DNA of 64,000 bases from Alcaligenes sp. SORT26 (GTDB lineage: Bacteria > Pseudomonadota > Gammaproteobacteria > Burkholderiales > Burkholderiaceae_B). The position numbers were made by a program, and so were the translations under genes. The stretch lies in assembly GCF_017377875.1 (NCBI RefSeq), contig NZ_CP070975.1, positions 1 through 64,000 on the forward strand, read 5' to 3'. Within the stretch, counting starts at the first letter, position 1, and every line of letters begins with the position of its first letter. A model generated the notes under the pieces. The model searched no databases, had not been told where the DNA came from, and saw nothing but the letters and a program-made list of their open reading frames with translations. Below, piece after piece: positions 55,554-64,000 of this stretch.

Positions 55554-56060
55554 ATGAATGTGAGTGAGGACATCCCGATTAAGCGCGGGCCGACCCTGAT
55601 CGCCCTGGAGTGGCTGGCCATTGTGTCCAGCATTGTGGTGGCGGCGGGCCTGGCCTATGTGGTGGCAGCCCGTTATTACCTGAACTGGCCGGCAACCGGA
55701 GTGCACACCATCGTCATGGTGGCGGCGATTTGGCTCTACATGACCGGGGCACTGATTGCCAGCCAGTCGCGCCAGCATCTGGTGGTGGATTACTTGTCGC
55801 ATCGTTTGAAGACGCCGCGTGCCCGCGCCATTCACCGTTTGCTGGTCTCGATTCTGGTGCTGATCATTGTGACGGCCTTTGCGTATTGGACCTTGCGCAT
55901 GTTCATGTGGGGTGCCCGTTTTTCGACCACGATGGCGGAGCTGGGGATTCCTGTCTGGGTGCCTCAGGCAGCGATTGGCTTGAATGCGGCGGGTAGCCTG
56001 CTGTATGCCTTGCGCGATGTTTATCAGTCTTTGATGGCCGTGCGCCATGGAGGCCATTGA
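55554..56060 (+). CDS. TRAP transporter small permease (DctQ)
   Basis: About 168 residues with four hydrophobic segments (LEWLAIVSSIVVAAGLAYVV, then IVMVAAIWLYMTGAL, LLVSILVLIIVTAFAYWTL and a last one near the C-terminus). Starts are possible at GTG 55530 (overlapping the dctP stop), ATG 55554 or GTG 55560; AAGGGAG at 55546-55552 has the best distance to GTG 55560 and is too close to the ATG. ATG is reported by convention. Confidence 0.85.
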   Translation: MNVSEDIPIKRGPTLIALEWLAIVSSIVVAAGLAYVVAARYYLNWPATGVHTIVMVAAIWLYMTGALIASQSRQHLVVDYLSHRLKTPRARAIHRLLVSILVLIIVTAFAYWTLRMFMWGARFSTTMAELGIPVWVPQAAIGLNAAGSLLYALRDVYQSLMAVRHGGH

Positions 56061-56062
56061 TT

Positions 56063-57358
56063 ATGCATGCTGGATTTTCTGTTCTCTTGCTCTTGCTGCT
56101 CTTGGGTATAGGGGTGCCGGTGGCCTGGTCCTTTGCCGGTACGCTGCTGATGTTGACGCTGGTGTATGACGTCAACTTGAACACCTTGATGCTGCAGGGC
56201 TTTCGTTCCTTGAACTCACTGGTTCTGCTGGCTTTGCCTTTGTTCATCATGGCGGGTTATTTGATGCAGGCAGGCGGGATTGCGCACCGTTTGGTGGGCT
56301 TTGCCGAAATGCTGGTCAAGAATCGCCGGGGTGGCATGGGAGCCAGCATGGTCCTGGCATCAGGTGTGTTTGGGGCTATTTCAGGTACAGCCTCGGCGGC
56401 GGTGGCTTCTATTGGCACCATTCTGGTCGATCCCATGGAGCAGCGCGGTTACCCGCGTCAATATTCGGCGGCCTTGCTGGGAATTTCTTCCTTGTTGGGG
56501 ATTCTGATCCCGCCATCCATCACCATGATTCTGTTTGCCGTGGTGACACAGCAGTCGGTGGTAGCTTGCTTTGCAGCCACTATCGGGCCAGGTCTGCTTT
56601 TGATGATCGGGCTGACGCTGTTCAACTACGTGGTGGCCGGGCGCTGGTTCAAGGAGTTGCCTGCTCAGCCCGTCGATGAGCAAAGTCGGCGATCTTCGTT
56701 GAAAACGCTGCTCTATGCCTTGCCAGCACTGTGCATCCCGGCCCTGATTCTTGGGGGCATCTACGGGGGCGTATTCACTCCTACCGAAGCGGCCGCCGTA
56801 GCGGTGGTGCTGGTGATTGGTATCGGCTGCTTTGTGTACCGCGAGCTGACGATGCGCACGCTGCGTGACAGCTTTGTGCGTACCGCAGAGACGACGGGCA
56901 CAGTCATTTTGATCTTGCTGTTTTCCTTCCTGATCGGCCGTATTCTGGTTGCCCAGGGTGTACCGCAGGATTTGACGGCCTTTGTGACCGGACTGGTTGA
57001 CAGCCCTATCGGCATTCTCTTGATGGTCAATGTCTTTCTTATTTTAGTGGGCATGATTATTGATGACGTATCACTGACGGTTGTGGTTGCTCCCTTGCTG
57101 CTGCCGCTGGTTGGTGTCGCTGATGTAAATCCGGTGCAGTTTGCTGCAATCGTGGCGTGCGCCGTGATCGTGGGTTCCAACAGCCCACCGATGGCGCCGG
57201 TGCTGTACATGTCCTGCCGCATCAGTAAAGTGGCGGTACACCGCTCCTTTGGTCCAGCGATTGCCATGATTGTTTTTGTGGCTATTCCGATTCAATTGAT
57301 CACCACCTTCGTGCCCGCTGTTTCCTTGGCGTTTCCACGAATGCTGGGCCTGTTATAA
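56063..57358 (+). CDS. TRAP transporter large permease (DctM)
   Basis: 431 residues, normal DctM size, hydrophobic throughout. Signatures: GVFGAISGTASAAVASIGTI, ISSLLGILIPPSITMILFAV and VFTPTEAAAVAVV. GGAGG at 56049-56053 fits ATG 56063; an in-frame TTG at 56057 is too close to it. It ends the transporter part; a TetR gene follows after 51 bp. Confidence 0.92.
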   Translation: MHAGFSVLLLLLLLGIGVPVAWSFAGTLLMLTLVYDVNLNTLMLQGFRSLNSLVLLALPLFIMAGYLMQAGGIAHRLVGFAEMLVKNRRGGMGASMVLASGVFGAISGTASAAVASIGTILVDPMEQRGYPRQYSAALLGISSLLGILIPPSITMILFAVVTQQSVVACFAATIGPGLLLMIGLTLFNYVVAGRWFKELPAQPVDEQSRRSSLKTLLYALPALCIPALILGGIYGGVFTPTEAAAVAVVLVIGIGCFVYRELTMRTLRDSFVRTAETTGTVILILLFSFLIGRILVAQGVPQDLTAFVTGLVDSPIGILLMVNVFLILVGMIIDDVSLTVVVAPLLLPLVGVADVNPVQFAAIVACAVIVGSNSPPMAPVLYMSCRISKVAVHRSFGPAIAMIVFVAIPIQLITTFVPAVSLAFPRMLGLL

Positions 57359-57409
57359 GAGGAGCGCCGGTATACTTTGGCGACTAAAGCGACTCTACAA
57401 GCAGGTGAT

Positions 57410-58090
57410 ATGAGCGATAAGGAACTGATTGAACGCGTGGCCCAGGCTGGGGCGTTGTCTGAGCCCAATGTGCATTTGACGCGGGCGGACTGGCTGGAAG
57501 CAGCCATTCGCCTTTTTATGCAGGAAGGTGTGGAGGCGGTGCGTATCACCCGTCTGGCCCAGGTCATGGCCGTCACGCGGGGCAGCTTTTATTGGCATTT
57601 CAAGGACAGGGACGATCTGCTCGATGGGCTGGTCGGTTTCTGGGAGCAAAAGAACATGCGCTCCACCATGCTGGCGCTGGAGAACGTGGACAATCTGCAA
57701 GATGGCATGTTGTCCCTGTTCTCCACCTGGCTGGACGTATCCCGTTTTGAGCCCGGCCTGGATATGGCCATGCGTGATTGGGCAAGGCGCTCCGAGCGGG
57801 TGCGTCAGGCCGTAGCGCGGGCGGACAAGGCCTGCATGAATGCCTTGGCCAATTTCTTTCAGCGTATGGGTTTGGAAGAGGTAGAAGCGCAGACCCGAGC
57901 CCGGACAACCTACTTTTGTCAGATTGGTTATTACCTGATTGGTCTTCAGGAGGACCTGAAGGATCGGATGGTCTACCTGGATGACACCATGAAGATTCTG
58001 GGCGGCCAGCCTCTGGACCCCGCCAAGGCCAAGGCGTTTGCAGAGCGTATGTATAGCGTGCAAAAGGACAATGCCAAGAACGCAGGGTGA
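57410..58090 (+). CDS. TetR-family regulator
   Basis: 226 residues. Helix-turn-helix in the first third: LEAAIRLFMQEGVEAVRITRLAQVMAVTRGSFYWHFKDRDDLLDGL (key parts RLFMQEGVEAVRIT and TRGSFYWHFKDR). The remaining helices form the ligand domain. Chosen start ATG 57410 after AGGTG; a TTG 33 bp earlier is open. As last gene of the cluster it probably controls it, with the palindrome at 52757-52776 as the likely operator. Confidence 0.9.
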   Translation: MSDKELIERVAQAGALSEPNVHLTRADWLEAAIRLFMQEGVEAVRITRLAQVMAVTRGSFYWHFKDRDDLLDGLVGFWEQKNMRSTMLALENVDNLQDGMLSLFSTWLDVSRFEPGLDMAMRDWARRSERVRQAVARADKACMNALANFFQRMGLEEVEAQTRARTTYFCQIGYYLIGLQEDLKDRMVYLDDTMKILGGQPLDPAKAKAFAERMYSVQKDNAKNAG

Positions 58091-58120
58091 TGTTTTGGAT
58101 ACCCTGAAGCCGGAAAACTG

Positions 58121-58157
58121 AAAGGGCCGAATCCCGTATGGGATTCGGCCCTTTTTT
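58121..58157 (+). terminator. Terminator of the cupin/TRAP/TetR cluster
   Basis: Perfect 15-bp stem AAAGGGCCGAATCCC and complement, 4-nt loop, with six T residues. 30 bp after the TetR stop. Confidence 0.93.
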
Positions 58158-58232
58158 GGGCTGTGTTCTGTGAGACGTTTTATTGTCGCGTCACAAAGGC
58201 AGTCCGTGTTTTGCGCTGCTTTGCTTCAAGGC

Positions 58233-59075
58233 TTAGAACCAGTTAATCGGGTTCCAGTAGTTCACCTTGGTATCCAGGCCTTCCTTGAAGTAAACCGAAT
58301 CAGGGAAGTTGTCGTCCATCACGCGTTTGGTGGTGTCACGCAGCTCGGTTTGACCCATCTTGTCGTAGGACAGGTACATCAAGTACAGAGCACGCTCAGC
58401 AATAGGTACACCCTTGAAGTCCGTAATCACGGTCTGCGCACGGTTCACCGCTGCCACGTAAGCACCGCGCTTGTAGTAGTACTCGGCCACGTGAACTTCG
58501 TTCTGGGCGATGGTGCTGACCAGCCAGGTCAAGCGCTTGGCGGCATCCGGTGCGTAACGGCTATTCGGATAGCGTTGCAGCAGATCGTTAAAAGCTTCGT
58601 AGGATTCGCGCAGGCCTTTGGGGTCACGCTCGCTGGGATCCTGTTGGGTAATGTTGGACAGGGCAGCGCTAGGAGGCGTAAAGGAGATCAGCCCTTTCAG
58701 GTACAACATGTAGTCGGTGCCGGGGTGGCTGGGGTATTGCTTCTGGAAGCGGTCGATAGCGGCCAGTGCTTTGGCAGGCTCTTCGTCTTTCCAGTTGATA
58801 TAGGCTTGGTCGATCAGCGACTGTTGTGCGAAGGTACCAAAGGGGTAGCGGGACTCGACGGCTTCCAGGCGGGCACGCGCATCTTTCCAGTTGCCAGCGG
58901 ACATTTCTTCGCGGGCGTCTTTATACAGGCGTTCGGCGGTCCAACCCGAGGTGGGGTCAACTTCTTTTTTGGTAGTGCCGCAGCCAGCAAGCAAAGTGGC
59001 GGCCAGCATTAATGCGGCTACTTGGGCCAGCTTGGTACCACGAATACGTGGCAAGTTCAGGTTCAGGCGAGTCAC
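58233..59075 (-). CDS. bamD: Outer-membrane assembly lipoprotein BamD (GTG start)
   Basis: Essential lipoprotein of the BAM complex with TPR-type repeats. No ATG is available at the N-terminus. GTG 59075 is preferred because AAGGA lies 7 bp before it; TTG 59108 has no such site. This gives 280 residues, with the lipobox LLAGC and Cys32 as lipidated residue. TPR-like segments such as YKDAREEMSAGNWKDARARL and RFQKQYPSHPGTDYMLYLKG follow. Divergent from rluD with 50 bp between. Confidence 0.95.
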   Translation of the reverse strand: MTRLNLNLPRIRGTKLAQVAALMLAATLLAGCGTTKKEVDPTSGWTAERLYKDAREEMSAGNWKDARARLEAVESRYPFGTFAQQSLIDQAYINWKDEEPAKALAAIDRFQKQYPSHPGTDYMLYLKGLISFTPPSAALSNITQQDPSERDPKGLRESYEAFNDLLQRYPNSRYAPDAAKRLTWLVSTIAQNEVHVAEYYYKRGAYVAAVNRAQTVITDFKGVPIAERALYLMYLSYDKMGQTELRDTTKRVMDDNFPDSVYFKEGLDTKVNYWNPINWF

Positions 59076-59125
59076 AAAAGCGTCCTTGGTGTTAGCATTG
59101 CTGCTCAATTATATGATTTGTCGCC

Positions 59126-60091
59126 ATGCCTGACACAGATACTGAAAAAGATAGTGTTGTTTCTTCCGACGCACTGCGTTTTATCCTTCCCATCACTGCG
59201 TCCCCAGACCGTCTGGACAAGACTTTAGCGCGTTTACTGCCACAGCATTCGCGCAGCCGTCTACAGTCCTGGGTCGAGAGCGGGCATGTTCTTGTTAACG
59301 GCCAGGCCGTCAAGGTCAAGCATACGGTTTACCCCGGTGATACCGTGCTGGTCTGGGAGCAGCAAGCCCCCGAAGACATGGCCTTCGAGCCCGATGACGT
59401 AGACTTTGAGATTGTGGCCCAAAGCGATTCCTGGCTGGTCGTCAACAAGCCCGTGGGTCTGGTCACGCACCCCGGTGCGGGTAACTGGCGCGGCACCTTG
59501 CTCAATGGTTTGCTGTTTCGCTTTCCCAATTTGCGTCAGGTGCCCCGTGCCGGTGTTGTACACCGGCTGGACAAAGATACGTCTGGCTTGCTGGTCGTGG
59601 CCCGCACGGAAGTGGCTCAAACTCACTTTGTCCGACAACTGCAAGAGCGTAGCATGGGACGCCAGTATCTGGCGTTGGTCCATGGTGTCTTGCCGGGTCA
59701 GGGTTCGGTGGATGAGCCTATTGGACGCGATTTGCGTGTGCCGGTACGCATGAGTACCGGGCCCTCTGTTGCCCCCAAGGCCGCCGTCACGCATTATCAG
59801 ATGCTGCGTCAGGGGTATGCAGGCGAAGAGTCCGTGACTGAGGTGGCGTGCCGTCTTGAGACCGGGCGTACCCACCAGATTCGTGTGCATCTAAGTTCGA
59901 TCAAGCATCCCTTGCTGGCCGACACCTTATATGGTGGTCGAGTGGTCGCCGGGGCCCAGCGCCAAATGTTGCATGCCCATGTGCTGGAGTTTGATGATCC
60001 CGATACGGGCGAGCGTCGCCGTTTCTCGGCGGCACCACCGTCTGATTATCAGTCTGTCGTAGAGGCGATTGAATGGCACACTCAAAGCTGA
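59126..60091 (+). CDS. rluD: 23S rRNA pseudouridine synthase RluD
   Basis: Forms pseudouridines 1911, 1915 and 1917 in helix 69 of 23S rRNA. 321 residues: an S4 domain (SRLQSWVESGHVLVNGQAVK) is followed by the catalytic domain with VVHRLDKDTSGLLVVART (catalytic aspartate in HRLDKDTSG) and RTHQIRVHLSSIKHPLLAD. bamD and rluD are adjacent in many proteobacteria. The last 19 bp overlap pgeF. Confidence 0.96.
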   Translation: MPDTDTEKDSVVSSDALRFILPITASPDRLDKTLARLLPQHSRSRLQSWVESGHVLVNGQAVKVKHTVYPGDTVLVWEQQAPEDMAFEPDDVDFEIVAQSDSWLVVNKPVGLVTHPGAGNWRGTLLNGLLFRFPNLRQVPRAGVVHRLDKDTSGLLVVARTEVAQTHFVRQLQERSMGRQYLALVHGVLPGQGSVDEPIGRDLRVPVRMSTGPSVAPKAAVTHYQMLRQGYAGEESVTEVACRLETGRTHQIRVHLSSIKHPLLADTLYGGRVVAGAQRQMLHAHVLEFDDPDTGERRRFSAAPPSDYQSVVEAIEWHTQS

Positions 60092-60840
60092 TTCCTACTG
60101 TTAGCGGCCCCGAACAAGCGGGGCTGCTTTATTTTTGTACGACCCGTGCCGGGGGCGTCAGCCAGGACGAGCGTAGCAGCTTGAACCTGGGACTCAACAC
60201 GGGCGACGACCCGGAGCGGGTGCAGGCCAATCGCCAACGGGTCGCGGAGTTTCTGGATTCCGATCCCATCTGGCTGGCACAGGTGCATGGCACAGACGTG
60301 CTGGACGCAGACCTGGATATCTTGCCTGCTGTACCCCGCGAGTTTGATGCAGCGATCACTACCCGCCGGGATCGCACGCTAGCGATTTTGACCGCTGACT
60401 GCTTGCCAGTAGTCATCTGGGATGAGCAGAGCCAAGTGCTGGGCGTGGCTCATGCTGGTTGGCGCGGTTTGCAAGCCGGAGTATTGGAACGAACCTGGCA
60501 GGCGATGGCGGCCCGCTGCCCGCAAGCACAGTCCTGGCAAGCCTGGATTGGGCCTGCCATTAGTCAGGAGCACTTCGAGGTGGGGCAGGAGGTTTTCGAT
60601 GCCTATGTTTCCAATGAGCCTGAATTAGCGCGCTTTTTTATTCCCGGTCAGCGTCCAGGGAAATGGCAGGCGGACTTGCCCGGTATTGCACGCCATCGTT
60701 TGGAAAAACTGTGCCCTGGAAAAATAACCGTGCATTTAAGTGGCCTGTGCACGTTTCAACAAAACGAATTGTTTTATTCCTACCGCCGCTCGCCCTTGAC
60801 GGGCCGACAGGCCACCATTGCTCGCTTGAACCCGCTTTAA
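60073..60840 (+). CDS. pgeF: Peptidoglycan editing factor / purine nucleoside phosphorylase-like (YfiH)
   Basis: 255 residues of the Cu-oxidase_4/YfiH family. TADCLPVVIWD and GVAHAGWRGLQAGVLERT contain the metal or nucleoside ligands (Cys, His), and FFIPGQRPGKWQADLPGIAR and CTFQQNELFYSYRRSPLTGR complete the family core. In E. coli PgeF prevents wrong amino acids in peptidoglycan precursors; related proteins cleave nucleosides. It overlaps rluD by 19 bp. Confidence 0.93.
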   Translation: MAHSKLIPTVSGPEQAGLLYFCTTRAGGVSQDERSSLNLGLNTGDDPERVQANRQRVAEFLDSDPIWLAQVHGTDVLDADLDILPAVPREFDAAITTRRDRTLAILTADCLPVVIWDEQSQVLGVAHAGWRGLQAGVLERTWQAMAARCPQAQSWQAWIGPAISQEHFEVGQEVFDAYVSNEPELARFFIPGQRPGKWQADLPGIARHRLEKLCPGKITVHLSGLCTFQQNELFYSYRRSPLTGRQATIARLNPL

Positions 60841-60982
60841 CGGTTTTTTGATCGTTTGAAATACGATAAGGAATCTTTAATTCTGTCTATTGGCGTGCCA
60901 GCCTAATTAATTACCCCAATTGACTGCTTTTGTTACGAACGTCATGCTCTAAGCGTATTTGCAATTCGTTTACAGGTGGCAG

Positions 60983-62614
60983 ATGTCGAGTAACAACAGT
61001 GCTTTTCAAGGTTTTGGCAAACCGATGGATGCCACCCGCTGTGCTGAACTTCAGGCTCGTTACACACAGCAGTGGCAGGATCTGTGGGACCAGGCTCAAC
61101 GTGGCGCCTTGCCACCCCCGCAGGATAGACGTTTTGCCGATGCCGCCTGGCAGAGCAATCCTACCGCCTTGTTCAATGCCCATATCTGGCAGCTTAGCGT
61201 TCAGGCCATGAACGATATGCTGGGCCTGATGGATCTGGAGGCTGCGCAGCGCGAACGCCTGAGCTTTTCCATGATGCAGTGGGCCGAAGCCATGTCGCCC
61301 AGCAATTATCTGATGCTCAACCCCCAGGCTCTGCAGACCATGATGGATACGGGCGGCCAGTCTGTGCTGGAAGGCATGTCCAATTTCATGGACGACTGGC
61401 AAAAAGGACGTCTGACGCAAACGGATGAAAGCAAGTTTCAGTTGGGGCAAAACGTGGGCACCACTTCGGGTGCCGTGGTGTTCCAGAACGATATTTTTCA
61501 GCTTATCCAGTACGCGCCCACCACGACGATGGTGCATGCGGTGCCTTTGCTGATTGTGCCTCCCTGCATTAACAAGTTCTATATTCTGGACTTGCAGCCG
61601 GAGAACTCCTTTGTGCGTCACGCCCTGGATCAGGGGCTGACGGTGTATCTGATGTCCTGGCGCAATCCTCAGCCTGACGATGCCGCACATATCCATGCCC
61701 TGGGTTGGCAGGATTACCTGGAGCAGGGCGTGCTGGAGGCCATTCGCGTCAGCCAGGAGCTGTCTGGCCAGAAAAAAATCAATACGCTGGGCTTTTGTAT
61801 TGGTGGCACCTTGCTGGCCAGTGCCTTGGCGCTGGCGCGTGACAAGGGCCAGGACCCGGCTGCGTCCATGACCTTGCTGACCACCATGCTGGACTTCACG
61901 GATGTGGGCATGCTCAATGTGTTCATTGACGAAGCGCAGGTGGCGTATCGGGAATGGCAGTTAGGGCAGGGCGGTTTGCTGAATGCTCGCGAGCTGGCCA
62001 GCACGTTTTCTTTCTTGAGACCGGCCGAGCTGGTCTGGAACTACGTCAACAGCAATTATTTGCAGGGCAAAAAGCCTCCGGCCTTTGACCTGCTGTATTG
62101 GAACTCTGACGGCACCCATTTGCCCGGTCCTTTCTTTACCTGGTATTTGCGTAATACCTATCTGGAAAACCGCCTGGTTCAAGAGGGCGGCGTGCCAGTA
62201 GGGGCTCACCGTGCTGATTTGAGCCAATTGGACTTGCCTGTGTACCTGTATGGCTCCAAAGAAGACCATATCGTGCCCTGGCAGTCGGCCTATGCCTCCT
62301 TGCAGGCTTTGCCTGCGGCCCAGCATCGTTTTGTGTTGGGGGCGTCGGGCCATATTGCCGGTGTGATCAATCCGCCTGCCAAGCAGCGCCGTAATTATTG
62401 GGTGTTGCAAGATGGGGAGCCGGTCGCCTCGCTGGATGCCCAGCAGTATATGGAACGGGCGCAGTCTGTTCCCGGTAGCTGGTGGTCGGACTGGATTGCC
62501 TGGCTGGCCCCTTTGTCCGGTTCGCGTCGCCGCGCCAAACGTAGTCTGGGCCATGCCCGCTACCCGGTGCTGGAAGAGGCACCAGGCAGCTACGTCAAAG
62601 TACGCGCCAGTTAA
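60983..62614 (+). CDS. phaC: Class I poly(3-hydroxyalkanoate) synthase
   Basis: Polymerises 3-hydroxyacyl-CoA, here mostly hydroxybutyryl-CoA by context. 543 residues from ATG 60983 after AGGTGGCAG; shorter than the ~590 of Ralstonia PhaC, mainly at the N-terminus. Lipase-box-like GFCIGG gives Cys272; YGSKEDHIVPW gives Asp428; ASGHIAG gives His457, with the same spacing as in class I enzymes. phaB and phaR follow. Confidence 0.96.
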   Translation: MSSNNSAFQGFGKPMDATRCAELQARYTQQWQDLWDQAQRGALPPPQDRRFADAAWQSNPTALFNAHIWQLSVQAMNDMLGLMDLEAAQRERLSFSMMQWAEAMSPSNYLMLNPQALQTMMDTGGQSVLEGMSNFMDDWQKGRLTQTDESKFQLGQNVGTTSGAVVFQNDIFQLIQYAPTTTMVHAVPLLIVPPCINKFYILDLQPENSFVRHALDQGLTVYLMSWRNPQPDDAAHIHALGWQDYLEQGVLEAIRVSQELSGQKKINTLGFCIGGTLLASALALARDKGQDPAASMTLLTTMLDFTDVGMLNVFIDEAQVAYREWQLGQGGLLNARELASTFSFLRPAELVWNYVNSNYLQGKKPPAFDLLYWNSDGTHLPGPFFTWYLRNTYLENRLVQEGGVPVGAHRADLSQLDLPVYLYGSKEDHIVPWQSAYASLQALPAAQHRFVLGASGHIAGVINPPAKQRRNYWVLQDGEPVASLDAQQYMERAQSVPGSWWSDWIAWLAPLSGSRRRAKRSLGHARYPVLEEAPGSYVKVRAS

Positions 62615-62739
62615 GACTTCAATTTTCAGGTTTCGGGAGCAGGGCGATTCGTCCGCTTCCTTTATCCCGATGTCGTTTGATGACATTGCCCAGGCCGGCA
62701 TCGGGATTTGAGCTATGTCACCCCTTTCAGGAGATGTAT

Positions 62740-63477
62740 ATGAGCAGCAAAGTAGCTTACGTAACTGGTGGTATGGGAGGGATAGGGACAGTCATTTGTC
62801 AGCGCCTGGCCAAGGACGGTTTTACCGTTATTGCCGGTTGCGGCCCTAACCGTGACTATCAAAAGTGGTTGGGCGAGCAGGCCGAGCTAGGCTATACATT
62901 CCATGCGTCGGTGGGCAACGTCGCAGATTGGGATTCGACGGTTGAAACCTTTAAAAAGGTTTTTGCCGATTTTGGTCGTGTCGATGTGCTGGTCAATAAT
63001 GCCGGGATTACACGCGACGGTACGTTTCGTAAAATGAGCCAGGAAGATTGGCGCATGGTGATCGATACCAACCTGAACAGCCTGTTTAACGTGACCAAGC
63101 AGGTCATTGATGGCATGGTGGAGCGTCAGTGGGGCCGTATCGTCAACATCAGTTCGGTGAACGGGCAAAAAGGGCAGTTCGGCCAGACCAACTACTCCAC
63201 CGCCAAAGCCGGTATTCATGGCTTTACCATGGCGCTGGCGCAAGAGGTTGCCAATAAGGGGGTGACGGTCAATACTATTTCCCCCGGTTATATTGGTACT
63301 GACATGGTGCGTGCGATTCGTCCCGATGTTCTGGAGAAAATCGTCGCGACCATCCCGGTAGGCCGTTTGGGTACGCCTGATGAAATCGGTTCCATGGTGG
63401 CCTGGTTGGCCTCGGTGGACTCGGGTTTTGCAACAGGCGCGGATTTCTCCCTGAACGGCGGCCTGCACATGAGCTAA
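62740..63477 (+). CDS. phaB: Acetoacetyl-CoA reductase
   Basis: NADPH-dependent SDR that reduces acetoacetyl-CoA to (R)-3-hydroxybutyryl-CoA. 245 residues from ATG 62740 after CAGGAGA. YVTGGMGGIGTVIC is the cofactor loop, followed by NNAGITRDGTF, NISSVNGQKGQFGQTNYSTAKAG (abridged: SSVNGQKGQ and YSTAK) and PGYIGTDMV. The PhaB subtype is recognisable by GQKGQFGQ. The 125 bp after phaC hold no terminator. Confidence 0.95.
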   Translation: MSSKVAYVTGGMGGIGTVICQRLAKDGFTVIAGCGPNRDYQKWLGEQAELGYTFHASVGNVADWDSTVETFKKVFADFGRVDVLVNNAGITRDGTFRKMSQEDWRMVIDTNLNSLFNVTKQVIDGMVERQWGRIVNISSVNGQKGQFGQTNYSTAKAGIHGFTMALAQEVANKGVTVNTISPGYIGTDMVRAIRPDVLEKIVATIPVGRLGTPDEIGSMVAWLASVDSGFATGADFSLNGGLHMS

Positions 63478-63536
63478 GGCTTGCCACTGTGCAATTCGTT
63501 TGTCTTTGTTTTATTGATTAGGAAGTAAGCACCAGC

Positions 63537-64000
63537 ATGGGATCCCCTCGGCTCATCAAGAAATACCCCAATCGTCGCTTGTACGACACGCAGGCCAGCG
63601 CTTACATCACCATGGTCGATGTCAAGCAGTTGGTCCTGTCAGGAGAGGAGTTCGCGGTCGTCGATGCCAAAAGCGGCGAGGACTTGACGCGCAGTATTCT
63701 GTTGCAGATCATTCTTGAGGAAGAAAGCGGGGGAATTCCCATGTTCTCGACCCCGGTGCTGATGCAAATCATCCGTTTCTATGGCAATGCCATGCAGGGG
63801 GTGATGGGCTCGTATCTGGAAAAGAACATCCAGGCTTTCATGGAAATCCAGGAACGCATGACCGAGCAGTCCAAAGGCGTGTACGGCGGGCAGTTCGGTC
63901 CTGAAGCCTGGGCGCAGTTCATGAGTGTGCAGGCGCCTGTCATGCAGACCGTCATGAACAGCTATATTGATCAGAGCAAAAATCTGTTCGTGCAAATGCA
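63537..64000 (+). CDS. phaR: PHA synthesis repressor PhaR, 3' end outside window
   Basis: Regulator that binds both DNA and PHA granules. 154 codons are present up to the right edge. The PHB/PHA accumulation DNA-binding domain begins SPRLIKKYPNRRLYDTQASAY and is followed by ILEEESGGIPMFSTPVLMQI (the phasin-binding-type part). AGGAAG before ATG 63537. Third gene of phaC-phaB-phaR; no phaA is in the window. Confidence 0.95.
   Translation, partial: MGSPRLIKKYPNRRLYDTQASAYITMVDVKQLVLSGEEFAVVDAKSGEDLTRSILLQIILEEESGGIPMFSTPVLMQIIRFYGNAMQGVMGSYLEKNIQAFMEIQERMTEQSKGVYGGQFGPEAWAQFMSVQAPVMQTVMNSYIDQSKNLFVQM

Overview
The window reads as a chromosomal segment of a betaproteobacterium of the order Burkholderiales, most likely Alcaligenaceae (Alcaligenes or a close relative). 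The grounds are EF-P with arginine at position 32 next to its rhamnosyltransferase EarP, the order sdhCDAB-sdhE-gltA followed by 2-oxoglutarate dehydrogenase genes and zapE, a class I phaC-phaB-phaR polyhydroxyalkanoate cluster, and three TRAP carboxylate transporters in 64 kb. No tRNA, rRNA, insertion sequence, prophage or CRISPR array was seen, and all 59 genes called look intact apart from the two cut by the window edges. The species assignment is inference, not a database result.

Positions 1-8031 hold a peripheral catabolic locus: a TRAP transporter (binding protein plus fused QM membrane protein, minus strand) diverges from an IclR regulator, a thiolase, an acyl-CoA synthetase, a protein with two PPC/DUF296 domains and an SDR dehydrogenase. 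Two matching 17-bp palindromes bracket the intergenic region. Positions 8065-11053 hold efp, earP and a conserved protein of unknown function. Positions 11253-15108 hold a second TRAP operon with an unusual low-complexity insertion in the large subunit and four 11-bp-spaced direct repeats upstream.

Positions 15432-43092 are the central-carbon core: acnB, two small genes, prpC and prpB (minus strand) with divergent prpR and a consensus sigma-54 promoter; mdh; a GntR regulator; sdhCDAB-sdhE-gltA; a small accessory group (methyltransferase, PEBP-like protein, AraC regulator); maeB; sucA-sucB-lpd; and zapE. These supply most of the TCA cycle (aconitase, 2-oxoglutarate dehydrogenase, succinate dehydrogenase, malate dehydrogenase, citrate synthase), part of the methylcitrate cycle, and the malate-to-pyruvate exit. 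An identical 21-bp palindrome sits at the same place, about -48, in front of the predicted acnB and mdh promoters. The second copy lies next to the GntR gene, so a local TCA regulon is a reasonable inference.

Positions 43168-52457 are mixed housekeeping and accessory genes: trpS, a CatB-like acetyltransferase, tex, a DinG/YoaA-like helicase and a divergent HxlR/NmrA pair. Positions 52805-58090 hold a compact cluster of cupin, FAD amine/amino-acid oxidase, complete TRAP transporter and TetR regulator, probably an uptake-and-oxidation unit for an unidentified amine or amino-acid-like compound. Positions 58233-64000 hold bamD, divergent rluD-pgeF, then phaC, phaB and a truncated phaR.
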